Both the position numbers and the translations under genes were made by a program. The notes under the pieces were generated by a model. It searched no databases, had not been told where the DNA came from, and saw only the letters and a program-made list of their open reading frames with translations. 64,000 bases of DNA, taken from NCBI RefSeq assembly GCF_019890725.1, contig NZ_JAINZZ010000029.1, forward strand, positions 23,999-87,998, read 5' to 3'. Shown piece after piece: positions 54,397 through 62,849 of this stretch; the stretch's first letter is position 1, and every line of letters starts with the position of its first letter. Source of the DNA: Actinacidiphila acidipaludis. Lineage in GTDB: Bacteria > Actinomycetota > Actinomycetes > Streptomycetales > Streptomycetaceae.

Positions 54397-55104
54397 ATGC
54401 GTCGCCTGCGCGCCCTTCCGCTGACCGTTGCCACCCTGAGCGCCGGTCTGGTCCTCACCGCGTGCGGAGGCGGGTCGGGCAGTGACAGCGCCTCGGCCAA
54501 GGACAGTTCCTCCGCGAGCCCGACCGCGAGCGCCGGCAGCGGCACGGACACCACGCCGACGACGTCGGCCGCGGACGGCTCCTCCGCCGGCACGTCCGCG
54601 ACCACGGCTCCCAGCGGTTCGACCTCGGGCGGCGGTTCCGCCGACTCCAAGGCCTCCTCCAACGGGTCCGGCGGCTCGGGCGGGGGACAGGGCTGCCGTA
54701 CGGCCGACCTCGCGCTGTCCGTGGCGGCCGGCAGCGGCGCGCAGTCGGTCGGCTCGGCGGGACCGGTGATCATCAAGATGACCAACCACGGCTCCCGGAC
54801 CTGCACGATGAAGGGCTACCCGGGTGTGGACCTGGTCGGCGGCGGCACGAGGTGGTCGCTGAGCCGGCAGACGTCGGTCTCCCCGCGTGCCGTCACCGTC
54901 GCACCCGGCGCCAGCACGTCCTTCACCGTCACCTACATGCCGTACTCGGCGGGCTCGGGCCAGCAGATCGACGTCAAGACCATCGTCATCACCCCGCCGA
55001 ACGAGACCCACTCGACGGACCTTCCGTGGGAGTTCCAGCCGGTCCTCCTCCAGGACGGCGCCACTCACCCGGCCACCTACGTCGGCCCCGTCGGCGCCAA
55101 CTGA
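54397..55104 (+). CDS. Secreted lipoprotein with DUF4232 domain
   Basis: A 235-residue lipoprotein. The signal peptide ends in the lipobox LTAC (cysteine about residue 22). A long Ser/Thr/Gly/Ala-rich linker (about 23-95) leads to a DUF4232-type domain (GCRTADLALSVAAGSGAQSVG, RTCTMKGYPGVDLVGGG, FTVTYMPYSAG), a small beta-sandwich common in Streptomyces cell-surface proteins. ATG at 54397 has GAGG upstream; the in-frame GTG at 54385 is less likely. Function unknown. Confidence 0.87.
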   Translation: MRRLRALPLTVATLSAGLVLTACGGGSGSDSASAKDSSSASPTASAGSGTDTTPTTSAADGSSAGTSATTAPSGSTSGGGSADSKASSNGSGGSGGGQGCRTADLALSVAAGSGAQSVGSAGPVIIKMTNHGSRTCTMKGYPGVDLVGGGTRWSLSRQTSVSPRAVTVAPGASTSFTVTYMPYSAGSGQQIDVKTIVITPPNETHSTDLPWEFQPVLLQDGATHPATYVGPVGAN

Positions 55105-55122
55105 GTCTGAGCAGCCCGGCGT

Positions 55123-55947
55123 TCAGGCGCGCTCGGCGACCTGGCGGCCCAGGTCGAGCTCGGCGCCGTCGGGACGCTGCAGCCCCCGCTCGAAGAGCCG
55201 GCGCACCCGGCCGGCGTTCTCCGGGCGTCCCGCGGTGCGGAAGAACGTCGCGATGCTGGCCGCGGACTCCTCGTCGGGCACCTGCGCGCCGGCGTCCAGG
55301 AGGGCCTTGGCCTGGCTCACCGCCACTTTGTCGAATCCGGCGATCCGGCGGGCGAAGGAGTCGACGAAGTCATCGAGTTCCCCGGCGGGCAGCACCCGGT
55401 TGACGTAGCCGTACGCGGCGGCCTGGTCCGCCGTGAAGTCGTCGGCGCCCAGAATGATCTCCATGGCGCGGCCTCGGCCCACCAGGCGGGTCAGGCGGCC
55501 CATCGGATTGCCGCCGGGGACGGAGCCGGTGCCGACCTCGAACTGCCCCAGGATCGCCTGCGGGCCGGCGAAGCGGATGTCGGTCGCCAGCACGAACTCG
55601 CTGCCCGCACCGCGCGCCCGCCCGTTGATCGCGCTGATCGTCACCGCGGGAACGCGGCTGAGACGGATGAAGTTGTCCGCGTAGGGGTGCAGCCCCGTGG
55701 GGCCGGGCTGCATGGCGGTCACGCGCGCCATGTCGGACTTCAGGTCCCAGTGCGCCATGAAGAAGTCGGGGTTGGAGCTCTGGAACACCACGACGGTCAG
55801 GTCCGGAGCCTGCTCGATGCGGGTCACCAGGTCGGCGAGCTGCTCGATGCCGTCGGGGTCGTACAGGTTGATGTCCCCGTTGGTGAACGTCACCCGCCAG
55901 TAGGAGGGCTCCACCTCGTCGACCTGGAACTGCGCATCAGTGCTCAT
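55123..55947 (-). CDS. Enoyl-CoA hydratase/isomerase (crotonase) family protein
   Basis: A 274-residue crotonase-fold protein. The oxyanion-hole features are present as FMAHWDLKSDMA and ISAINGRARGAGSEFVLATDIRFA, but the second region lacks the usual E-E pair (GQFEVGTGSVPGGNPMGRLTRLVG), so the hydratase function is uncertain and an isomerase or other crotonase role is possible. It is the last gene of a three-gene minus group with a lipocalin-like protein and a cysteine hydrolase. ATG at 55947 is chosen. Confidence 0.88.
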   Translation of the reverse strand: MSTDAQFQVDEVEPSYWRVTFTNGDINLYDPDGIEQLADLVTRIEQAPDLTVVVFQSSNPDFFMAHWDLKSDMARVTAMQPGPTGLHPYADNFIRLSRVPAVTISAINGRARGAGSEFVLATDIRFAGPQAILGQFEVGTGSVPGGNPMGRLTRLVGRGRAMEIILGADDFTADQAAAYGYVNRVLPAGELDDFVDSFARRIAGFDKVAVSQAKALLDAGAQVPDEESAASIATFFRTAGRPENAGRVRRLFERGLQRPDGAELDLGRQVAERA

Positions 55948-56070
55948 GGCGCGAAGATAAGCGCGCACGGCGGCGGGTCCGGGGCTCGCCGGGCGGCGGA
56001 CCGCGGAATTCCATCCGATGGTGCACAGACGCGGACCGCGGGTGTTGCGGGGCCGGTCCCGCGCCGCGGT

Positions 56071-56517
56071 TCAGGGCCTCGCCCACGTCAGGGTCGCGTT
56101 GCGTTTGCTGCCCCACAGCTCCGTCGGCTCGGGAAGGCTGAGTTCCAGGCGGCCCTCGTCGAGTTTCGCGATCCGGATCTGGGATCCGCCCAGCCAGTTC
56201 GGGTACAGGCTGATGCTCACGTCGTGGCTGAGGGTGCGCTCGTCGAGCACCCGGAAGGTGCCGGCGTAGGACACGAATCCGCGGCTCGCCTCGACCAGCT
56301 CGTCCGGGCTCCCCGCTTCCAGTCGCGGTTCGGCGAACCGGCTGCGGTCGCGGCGCATCAGCTGCGCACTCATCCAGCCCTGCGGGGTGTAGACGATCAG
56401 TCCCTCCGCGTCCTCGCCGAGCGGGTACGCCCGGTCGCCCGATTCGTCGACGGCCACGTACGACACCAGCCGCCACGCACCGAGGAGCCGTTCCCTGAGA
56501 TCGTTCGCTGTCGTCAC
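56071..56517 (-). CDS. Lipocalin-like domain protein
   Basis: A 148-residue protein with the lipocalin-like pattern: LRERLLGAWRLVSYVAVDESGDR, YPLGEDAEGLIVYTPQGWMSAQLMRRDR, and a beta-rich rest (FVSYAGTFRVLDERTLSHDVSISLYPNWLGGSQIR). The GTG at 56517 has GGAG 6 bases upstream; ATG at 56529 is an alternative. It lies between the cysteine hydrolase and crotonase genes, all minus strand. Ligand unknown. Confidence 0.85.
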   Translation of the reverse strand: MTTANDLRERLLGAWRLVSYVAVDESGDRAYPLGEDAEGLIVYTPQGWMSAQLMRRDRSRFAEPRLEAGSPDELVEASRGFVSYAGTFRVLDERTLSHDVSISLYPNWLGGSQIRIAKLDEGRLELSLPEPTELWGSKRNATLTWARP

Positions 56518-56597
56518 GAGGTGCTCCATGGTCCGGGGAAGCGCTGCGCCGCCGCGGTGATGTGGGCTCCGACGCCCGGGGCGCGGCCGGACTTCCG

Positions 56598-57251
56598 TCA
56601 CGCGCCGACGGGTTGGGGCTGCGGCACTCCCACGGTCGTGAGGAACTCGTCCGTGGTGAAGATGGCGTGGGCGTACTGCGGCGCGTTGACGTCGAAGGTC
56701 GCCTTCATCTCGTCCCAGCCGAACGAGCCGATGGCGTCGCGGATCAGCGTCACGTGGAACCCGAGCTCCTGCGCGAAGCGTGCGGTGGTGTCCACGCAGG
56801 TGTTCGACTTCATCCCGATGACCACGACCTGCCGGATGTGATGCTGCTTGAGCATCATGTCCAGATCGGTGTTGGCGAAGCCGCTCGAGGACCAGTGCTG
56901 CTGCACGACCAGTTCGTCCTCGCGCGGCTGGAAGTCCGGATGCCACTCGGCCCCCCAGCTGCCCTTCGCGAACGTCTGTCCCTCGAGGACGCGCTCCTGG
57001 GTGGGGGAGAGGTACTCCCACGTGCGGTAGTCGCTCGGGGTGGTCTGGTGATGAGGCACGATGAAGACGCGGAATCCCAGATTCCGGGCCGCGGCGAGCA
57101 TCGCGCGCATGTGGTCGAGCAGGTTGATCCCCTCGGCCACCTCTTTGACCCGCGGCCAGAGCTTGCCGCCCTCCGAAATGAAGTCGTTGTAGGGGTCGAT
57201 GATCATCAGTGCCGTCCGGTCGGGCGGGTACGTAAGTGGCTTGTCGTTCAC
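56598..57251 (-). CDS. Isochorismatase-like cysteine hydrolase
   Basis: A 217-residue enzyme of the isochorismatase/nicotinamidase fold. Catalytic Asp lies in LMIIDPYNDFI, the Lys region is TFAKGSWGAEW, and the nucleophile is in IGMKSNTCVDTTARFA (Cys). Such enzymes hydrolyse amides or vinyl ethers. The GTG at 57251 follows GAGG. It is the first gene of the three-gene minus group, which could be an operon for degradation of a small amide; this is inference. Confidence 0.9.
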   Translation of the reverse strand: MNDKPLTYPPDRTALMIIDPYNDFISEGGKLWPRVKEVAEGINLLDHMRAMLAAARNLGFRVFIVPHHQTTPSDYRTWEYLSPTQERVLEGQTFAKGSWGAEWHPDFQPREDELVVQQHWSSSGFANTDLDMMLKQHHIRQVVVIGMKSNTCVDTTARFAQELGFHVTLIRDAIGSFGWDEMKATFDVNAPQYAHAIFTTDEFLTTVGVPQPQPVGA

Positions 57252-57626
57252 AACTCCTCAGTCCCATCCACGTCGGGGACGGCTCCTGCCAGGCGGTTAC
57301 GAGGGCCGCCTTCTCGATGCTCCCGGCGAGAGGGGGTGCAGCTCGTGCGAGGAGGAGGTCGGACCGTAAGGTCGTCATGAAGAGTGCCTCCCCAGGGTGG
57401 ACGTGAGGACGGTCCACCGTGTCACCCCGCGAGAAAGCTCGGCTCCACACCGTGGCCGCCGCTGCGGGACGCACCGATACTCGGCCTCCCGCATTTCTCA
57501 TCGTCTCACTCCTGCTGGTTCACGGCATCCGGCCATGGAAACGCGCGGTGCGCACGCGCCGCGACGGCTTCTGGGCAGAGCGGCGGGTGCGGATCGGCGT
57601 GGGCGCGGGCATGCGGGCCCGGAGCG
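57252..57626. other. Intergenic region of about 375 bp without a supported gene
   Basis: A minus-strand frame beginning at an ATG near 57377 has a good ribosome site (GGGGAGG) and about 45 plausible residues, but it runs in the wrong frame across the cysteine hydrolase gene, so it is not listed as a gene. Plus-strand frames here lack ribosome sites. Confidence 0.4.
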
Positions 57627-58451
57627 TCAGTGACGGAATTTGGCGAGTTGAGCAGTGACGACAGCGTTGGGCATGGTGGCCGGCTTGCCGGGGTCGGAGT
57701 CGCTCTCCGCTGTGAAGACGACGACGGTCGAGCCCTCGCGGACGAGGAGGACGCGCATGTCGAGGCTGATGGAGGCGGAGAACTCGCTTTTGGGGAGCAC
57801 CTCGGTGAGGCGGAACGAGATGGCGTCGTCACCGAGATGCGGAGAGGACACATTGCGCGGGTGGGCGAAGTCCGGGGAGTCGGAGGTTCCCCCGGCCGAC
57901 GGGTGGATGGTGGAGCTCGCGCAGGCTGGCAGTGCCGCGCGGAGGTCCGTGAAGACCTTGGGAGCTGTGGCGGGAGTGTAGGAGAGGAGTGTGAAAGTCA
58001 CCCGCTGGTGGTCCTGCGGGCCTGTGGGCTCGGCAGACTCGGCCACGGTGGCGGAGTAGGGGTAGGCGCTGAGGCCCTCCGTGCCTTCGTACACGGAACG
58101 GCAGTCGGCCGGCGTGACCCGAGGAAGGCTGGAGGGGGCGACGACGGGCGCGGGGGTGTTCCGGTCCCCGATGTACCCGATGTCGTAACCGGCGAGTTCG
58201 TGTTCGCCGAGCAGGAGGCGGTTCAACTCCTGCCGGCTGAGGACCTTCGATCCCGAGAGCACCGAAGCCGCCGTCGGTGCTGATGCCGGGGAGGCCGCTG
58301 ACGGCGGTGCGCTGAGGCTCGGGGCGCTGGACGGACGTGCCGACGCGCCCGCCCGAGGCTCGTCGGATCCGCCGCAAGCGGTCATCAGGGCCATGACGGA
58401 CACCGCACTCGCGGCCACGGCTACACGCCGCGCATGGGTGCGACCACGCAT
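57627..58451 (-). CDS. Secreted lipoprotein of unknown function
   Basis: A 274-residue lipoprotein. The signal region is MRGRTHARRVAVAASAVSVMALMTAC with the lipobox-like MTAC (cysteine about residue 26), followed by a Ser/Ala/Pro-rich linker. The mature domain contains VLSRQELNRLLLGEHELAGYDIGYIG, DCRSVYEGTEG and LSYTPATAPKVFTDLRAALPAC, which I recognise only as a generic actinomycete sensor-like lipoprotein pattern. ATG at 58451 is chosen as the start of the signal peptide. Confidence 0.8.
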   Translation of the reverse strand: MRGRTHARRVAVAASAVSVMALMTACGGSDEPRAGASARPSSAPSLSAPPSAASPASAPTAASVLSGSKVLSRQELNRLLLGEHELAGYDIGYIGDRNTPAPVVAPSSLPRVTPADCRSVYEGTEGLSAYPYSATVAESAEPTGPQDHQRVTFTLLSYTPATAPKVFTDLRAALPACASSTIHPSAGGTSDSPDFAHPRNVSSPHLGDDAISFRLTEVLPKSEFSASISLDMRVLLVREGSTVVVFTAESDSDPGKPATMPNAVVTAQLAKFRH

Positions 58452-59055
58452 TTCCCCTACCCCCCAGCTCCGCTTCGGAGCGTTCGTTGACGGACGACGC
58501 CTCACGTGCACAGCGACGGCGGCGGCGAGCGGCGTACCCGCCCCAACTCCCTGGTCGAAAGCTCTTCCTGGGCCCGCCCCTTGACCCAGCCCGGCGAGCA
58601 CGCGGCGCACGCGCGGCGTACCCGCTGATCAGCGAATGATCGCACAGCCGTATGGACCCGTTGGCGGAGGGTGCGGCGGGCGGGGCTGCGCACAGGTGGC
58701 TTCTCAGCCGCGAGTGCGCGCACGATGAGGAGCATTCTGTACGGGCAGCGGGCAGCGGGCAGCGGGCAGCGGGCAGCGGGCAGCGGGCAGGGCAGTGCGC
58801 AGCATGAACGCACTGAGGAGTCGGCCGCGCTTGAGGTGATCAAGGTCCGCAAGCGTGGGGGAGCCCGGTCCGGGGCGGAGTGATGGGCGCAGGGCCGCCC
58901 GCAGTCCACGGCCCCGCGTCGGCCTGCACGGGATTCACATCCCGGCAGCACGGCAGCGACCGGTCACGGAGCCGCGCTGGACCATCGGGGTAGTCCGCTC
59001 ACCCGTTCGGCAGCGGATCCGGGCATGTGCGCCCGATCAGGGGATGCGGTGCGCT
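58452..59055. other. Long gene-free stretch of about 600 bp
   Basis: Only arginine-rich frames cross it, with no ribosome sites. A heptanucleotide repeat lies at 58743-58784. It holds the promoter of the lipoprotein gene; nothing else is supported. Confidence 0.5.
58743..58784 (+). repeat. Heptanucleotide tandem repeat GGGCAGC x6
   Basis: Six exact copies of GGGCAGC plus a partial seventh, in a gene-free region. Likely slippage-prone. Confidence 0.9.
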
Positions 59056-59328
59056 TCAACCGCGCTGGACCAGCTTGTCGCAGTCCGGGCACACCTTGGT
59101 CACGTGGTCACCCGGCGGGTACCAGGTGTCGGACTCATCCGTGGGGATGTCGCCGGACATGAGCCGCAGCTCGTCGGTGGACATGTCGCACAAGGTCACA
59201 TGCTCAGGAAGCCCGGCGTCGTCGAGCCTGGCGGCATGCACGGTGCCGTACTGCTCCCGCCCGGGAGCGTCTCCGGAGGTCTCACTGTGATCGACGTCGA
59301 TCTCGGCTACCGCGGCATATCCATTCAT
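59056..59328 (-). CDS. Small hypothetical protein with a zinc-finger-like CxxC
   Basis: A 90-residue acidic protein. GYAAVAEIDVDHSETSGDAP opens it; the middle has LPEHVTLCDMSTDELRLMSGDIP, and the C-terminus ends KVCPDCDKLVQRG with a CxxC that could bind zinc with the earlier cysteine. The ribosome site is weak. I do not recognise the family; codon use and the acidic composition make a real gene plausible. Confidence 0.5.
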   Translation of the reverse strand: MNGYAAVAEIDVDHSETSGDAPGREQYGTVHAARLDDAGLPEHVTLCDMSTDELRLMSGDIPTDESDTWYPPGDHVTKVCPDCDKLVQRG

Positions 59329-59654
59329 GAAAGGGATGCTAAGGGGACATAACGGAGCTGGCGCGTCGAGATCTCGGCCCCGACGGCCCCTCGCCCGGCG
59401 CGCGGCGATCCACGATGGAGGTTCCGCGACGCCCGACGATACGACCTGATGCCGGGCCAGACCCGGTGAGCGGGCCTCGGGTCATGACCGCGATCGCGGT
59501 CGCCTGGGTGAGACCCGGGGGTGCTCTGGCGGTCCGCCATCAGAGGTTCCTCGGCGGCAGGGGTGGTGTCCGAGGATGACGGTCTGCGGCCGTCGCGTAT
59601 GGCGGGCCGCCGGCGATGGGTAGCGGTGGTGTACGAAGGACGGGGGGAAGCCTG
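59329..59654. other. Gene-free region with palindrome, upstream of AraC gene
   Basis: About 326 bp. GACCGCGATCGCGGTC at 59486-59501 is a perfect 16-bp palindrome. No gene is supported. It may contain an AraC-family autoregulatory site. Confidence 0.45.
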
Positions 59655-60656
59655 GTGCGGATGATGTTTCGGAGCGGGGATCTGCCGGCGGGGGAGCGGC
59701 TGGCGGCCGCGCATGATCTGTTCGGCAGCGGCGCGCTGCCCATGCGACTGGCAGCCCGCGCGGACCGGGAGTTCGAGGCGGATGTGCGGCATGTGGACGT
59801 CACGCCGCTGCGGGTGATGGAGATGGTGGTGACGCCCGCCGCGGTGTTGCGCACGCCGCGGCTGATCCGCCGGGGCGATCCGGAGCTGGTCTCGGTCATC
59901 CTCCCGCTCGACGGGGATCTGGTGGTGGCCCAGGCGGGACGGGAGGCCGGCGTCGGGCGGCGTCAGGTCGCGCTCTACGACAGTTCGCGTCCCTTCGAGA
60001 TGCGGTTCTCCGGGGGCCGCGGCAGGACCCGGGTGGTGTCGGCGCACGCGTCGCGGGCACTGCTGCCGCTGCCACTGTCCCGGCTCGACGGTCTGCTCGC
60101 GCGACCCCTGCCGGCCGGTCCGGGTTCGGGCTTCGGCGGCCTCCTCGCCCAGCTCCTGACCGACGTGACCGGCGACGCCGTGCCCTACCGGCGGTCCGAC
60201 CTGCTCCGGATGGGCGGCATCGCGCGCGATCTGATGACCGCGTTCATCGCACACTCCATGGAATCCGAAGCCGCAGTGCCCGACGACACGCATCGCACGA
60301 CGCTGCTGCTGCGCATCGACTCCTATATCCAGCAGCACCTCCACGACCCGTCGCTCACACCCGCTGCCGTGGCCGCCGCCCACCACATCTCCGTCAGCCA
60401 CCTGCACCGCGTGTTCACCTCCCACGGTGCGACCGTCGCGGAGCGGATACGCCGGCAGCGCCTGGAACACGCCCACCGCGACCTGGCCGATCCCGCCCTA
60501 CGGCAGGTCCCCGTCCACCGGATCGCGGCCCGCTGGGGTTTCACCACCCATGCGACGTTCACCCGTGCCTTTCACGCCGCCTACGGCACCTCGCCCCGCG
60601 ATCACCGCCGCCAGGCCGTGCGAGCGCCCGGGGGAGAGAAGGCGCCAGGCACCTGA
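59655..60656 (+). CDS. AraC-family transcriptional regulator
   Basis: A 333-residue regulator. The N-terminal 190 residues resemble the AraC-binding-like domain (ADREFEADVRHVDVTPLRVMEM and LVSVILPLDGDLVVAQAGRE). The C-terminal HTH pair is clear: LLRIDSYIQQHLHDPSLTPAAVAAAHHISVSHLHRVF and RQRLEHAHRDLADPALRQVPVHRIAARWGFTTHATFTRAFHAAYGTSPRDHRR. GTG at 59655 follows GGGGGGAAG; ATGs at 59661 and 59664 are alternatives. Target unknown. Confidence 0.88.
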   Translation: MRMMFRSGDLPAGERLAAAHDLFGSGALPMRLAARADREFEADVRHVDVTPLRVMEMVVTPAAVLRTPRLIRRGDPELVSVILPLDGDLVVAQAGREAGVGRRQVALYDSSRPFEMRFSGGRGRTRVVSAHASRALLPLPLSRLDGLLARPLPAGPGSGFGGLLAQLLTDVTGDAVPYRRSDLLRMGGIARDLMTAFIAHSMESEAAVPDDTHRTTLLLRIDSYIQQHLHDPSLTPAAVAAAHHISVSHLHRVFTSHGATVAERIRRQRLEHAHRDLADPALRQVPVHRIAARWGFTTHATFTRAFHAAYGTSPRDHRRQAVRAPGGEKAPGT

Positions 60657-60791
60657 GGGACAGGAGACACAGCGGCAAGAGCCCGGGTACGCATCGTCAA
60701 GGCGTCTGCTCGGGGCCACCGTAGTCTCGCGTCAGCGCACCCCGACGTACCGGGTGGACGCGCGCAGGTGAAACAGTGCAGGGGGGAACTC

Positions 60792-61007
60792 ATGAACGAC
60801 GGACACGTCCCGACAGGCCAGGCTCTGGAGGCGGATCCGGCGACGGGGAAGGCCACGGCGCCGGTGGAGGAGACGTCATCACACAACTCCGCCGCCCCGG
60901 ACAACTTCCACGCGGAGGTCGCGCCGGCGAACTTCCACAACGACGCGGTCCCGGCGGCGGAGTCGTCCGGCAGTGCGGCGAACGGCCCCCAGAGCGTGGG
61001 CGATTGA
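60792..61007 (+). CDS. Small protein with repeated NFH motif (peptide precursor candidate)
   Basis: A 71-residue protein with a strong ribosome site (GGGGGGAACTC before the ATG). It is rich in Ala, Asn, Asp, His and Pro. Two imperfect repeats, APDNFHAEVAP and APANFHNDAVP, lie near the middle. There is no signal peptide and no Cys. I recall similar 'DNHAP'-type small proteins of unknown role in Streptomyces. A SUKH protein gene follows by about 65 bp, so the pair may be co-transcribed. Precursor peptide, signal or structural role are all possible. Confidence 0.6.
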   Translation: MNDGHVPTGQALEADPATGKATAPVEETSSHNSAAPDNFHAEVAPANFHNDAVPAAESSGSAANGPQSVGD

Positions 61008-61074
61008 GGCGGCCCGACGGTCGGCTCACACCGCGGGAGCGTCCGGCGGTTGTCGACAGGCGAGGAGTGCGGTG

Positions 61075-61587
61075 ATGTGGGTCGAGGCCCTGCTGGACGC
61101 CACCGGCCGGAGGACGCGCCGCAGCGCGCAGCCGTGGCCGGTGATCGAGTCGGAGCTCGGCACGGAACTGCCGACCGATTACAAGCAGTTGTGCGAGGCC
61201 TTCGGGGTCGGTGAGTTCTCGGCGGCGGTCTCGGTGCTGTGCCTCGACGACACCCTGATCGGCGACCTGCTGACGTCGTGGCGCGGGCTGCTGGAGGACG
61301 ACGGTGGGGGAGGCGAGCTGTTCCCACCGCACCGGATCCACGCGCCCGGCACGACCGGAGGGCTCATCCCCTGGGCCACGTCGCGGGCCGGCGACCTCTA
61401 CTTCTGGCAGGTCACGGGAGGGCCGGCGGACGCCTGGCCGGTCGTCGCGGCGATGGAGGACGCCGAGGACACCGCCCGGTACGAGATGACGGCGACCGGC
61501 TTCCTGTTCCGGGTGCTCACCGATCCCGGTTTCCGGCCCTGGACCGTGGCGCCAACCGTCCCGCAGCCGTCCTTCGAGGAGGCCTGA
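61075..61587 (+). CDS. SMI1/KNR4 (SUKH) family protein
   Basis: A 170-residue protein of the SUKH superfamily. The pattern is WPVIESELGTELPTDYKQLCEAFGVGEFS, a long loop, GGLIPWATSRAGDLYFWQVTG and TGFLFRVLTD, which matches the Smi1/Knr4 fold. Many members are immunity proteins for toxins, though no toxin gene is adjacent. AGGAG precedes ATG at 61075. It follows the small NFH-motif gene on the same strand. Confidence 0.8.
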   Translation: MWVEALLDATGRRTRRSAQPWPVIESELGTELPTDYKQLCEAFGVGEFSAAVSVLCLDDTLIGDLLTSWRGLLEDDGGGGELFPPHRIHAPGTTGGLIPWATSRAGDLYFWQVTGGPADAWPVVAAMEDAEDTARYEMTATGFLFRVLTDPGFRPWTVAPTVPQPSFEEA

Positions 61588-61795
61588 CAGACCCCGCACG
61601 GGCAGCCGGGCAGCACGGGCGGGCGGACAGCGCATGCGCGCCGGCCCGCTCGTGCCGCCCGGCGTCCGTCCGGGGGCCCGTACCGCGCGCCGTCCGCCCT
61701 GAGCGCGACGTGGAGCGGCGGCGCGGGTCAGAATCAGCCGTGACAACCGGGGCACGCTCCGGACAGGAGAAACCGCCCCGACGTTACGGAGAACG

Positions 61796-62719
61796 ATGAA
61801 GGCCATCACGGCGTCGCACTACGGCGACCCGGACACACTGGAACTGACCGAGACCGACGACCCCAAGGTCGGCCCGGACTCCGTGCTCGTGCGGGTGCGT
61901 GCGGCCGGCGTCAACCCGGTCGACTGGAAGGTGGTCGCCGGCTACCTGGACCCGATCATGAACGTGCACTTCCCGCTGATCCCCGGCTGGGACGTCGCCG
62001 GCGTGGTCGAGGCGGTCGGGCTGGACGTGCCGGAGTTCTCCGTCGGTGACGAGGTCTTCGGCTACGTCCGCAAGGACGAGGTGCAGCACGGCACGTACGC
62101 GGAACTCGTGGCAGCGCCGGTGCGGACCCTGGCCCGCAAGCCCGCGGGGCTGGACTGGGAGCAGGCCGCGGCCGTCCCGCTGGCCGGGCTGACCGCCTAC
62201 CAGTGTCTGGACCGGATCGGCGTCACCCGGGGTGACACGGTGCTGGTGCACGCCGCGGCGGGCGGCGTGGGCTCGTTCGCCGTCCAGATCGCGGTCGCGC
62301 GCGGCGCGCGGGTCATCGGTACGGCGAGTGAGCGCAACCACGACTTCCTCAGGTCGCTCGGCGCCGAGCCCGTCAGCTACGGCGACGGCCTGGAGGATCG
62401 GGTCCGGGCGATGGCGCCCGACGGCATCACCGCGGCCGTCGACCTCATCGGCGACGGTGCCGCCCAGCTCTCGCAGCGCCTGATGACCGACCCCAGCCGT
62501 GTCGCCTCGATCGTGGACGCGTCGGTCAAGGAGACGGGCGGTCAGCACGTCTGGGTCCGGCCGGACTCCGGCGACCTGACCGCGCTCGGGCGCCTCATCG
62601 AGGACGGCAAGGTGAAGGTCTTCATCGAGCGCTCCCTGCCGCTGGACCAGGCAGCCGAGGCGTTCCGCCTCAGCCAGACCGGCCAGACCCGCGGCAAGCT
62701 CGTCCTGACGGTCGGCTGA
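61796..62719 (+). CDS. NADP-dependent quinone oxidoreductase-like MDR enzyme
   Basis: A 307-residue medium-chain dehydrogenase/reductase without zinc ligands. GROES-like half: AAGVNPVDWKVVAGYL, GWDVAGVVEAVG, GTYAELVAA; Rossmann half: AAVPLAGLTAYQCLDRIGVTRGDTVLVHAAAGGVGSFAVQIA, then RVIGTAS. The C-terminus LSQTGQTRGKLVLTVG is typical of quinone oxidoreductases (QOR). It probably reduces alkenal or quinone electrophiles with NADPH. The start at 61796 is the first in-frame ATG (MKAITASHYG). Confidence 0.9.
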   Translation: MKAITASHYGDPDTLELTETDDPKVGPDSVLVRVRAAGVNPVDWKVVAGYLDPIMNVHFPLIPGWDVAGVVEAVGLDVPEFSVGDEVFGYVRKDEVQHGTYAELVAAPVRTLARKPAGLDWEQAAAVPLAGLTAYQCLDRIGVTRGDTVLVHAAAGGVGSFAVQIAVARGARVIGTASERNHDFLRSLGAEPVSYGDGLEDRVRAMAPDGITAAVDLIGDGAAQLSQRLMTDPSRVASIVDASVKETGGQHVWVRPDSGDLTALGRLIEDGKVKVFIERSLPLDQAAEAFRLSQTGQTRGKLVLTVG

Positions 62720-62797
62720 GCCGCAGCCGCTGCGAGGTCTTCCGGGCGGGGACGACGGCGGAAGCACGGGACGTCGGGAAGCCGCCGGTGTCGCGTC

Positions 62798-62826
62798 CGG
62801 CGACCGCGGCGGGGCCGCGGTCGCCG
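62798..62826. terminator. Bidirectional hairpin between convergent MDR and cell-wall hydrolase genes
   Basis: CGGCGACCGCGG and its complement form a 12-bp stem with a CGGGG loop. It lies between the two gene ends. Confidence 0.7.
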
Positions 62827-62849
62827 TCGGCGTGGGCGCTGCCGGAGGA

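Noticed and set aside
57160..57380. Minus-strand ATG near 57377 with good ribosome site
   Set aside because: The frame continues out of register across the cysteine hydrolase gene without any domain; it could be a short leader but cannot be shown.
57419..57658. Small plus-strand frame with one hydrophobic segment
   Set aside because: It overlaps the lipoprotein gene end and has no ribosome site; its composition is that of shadow frames.
58671..58883. Small plus-strand frame through the GGGCAGC repeats
   Set aside because: Its 'AAGSGQR' repeats are only the translated tandem DNA repeat; no start signal.
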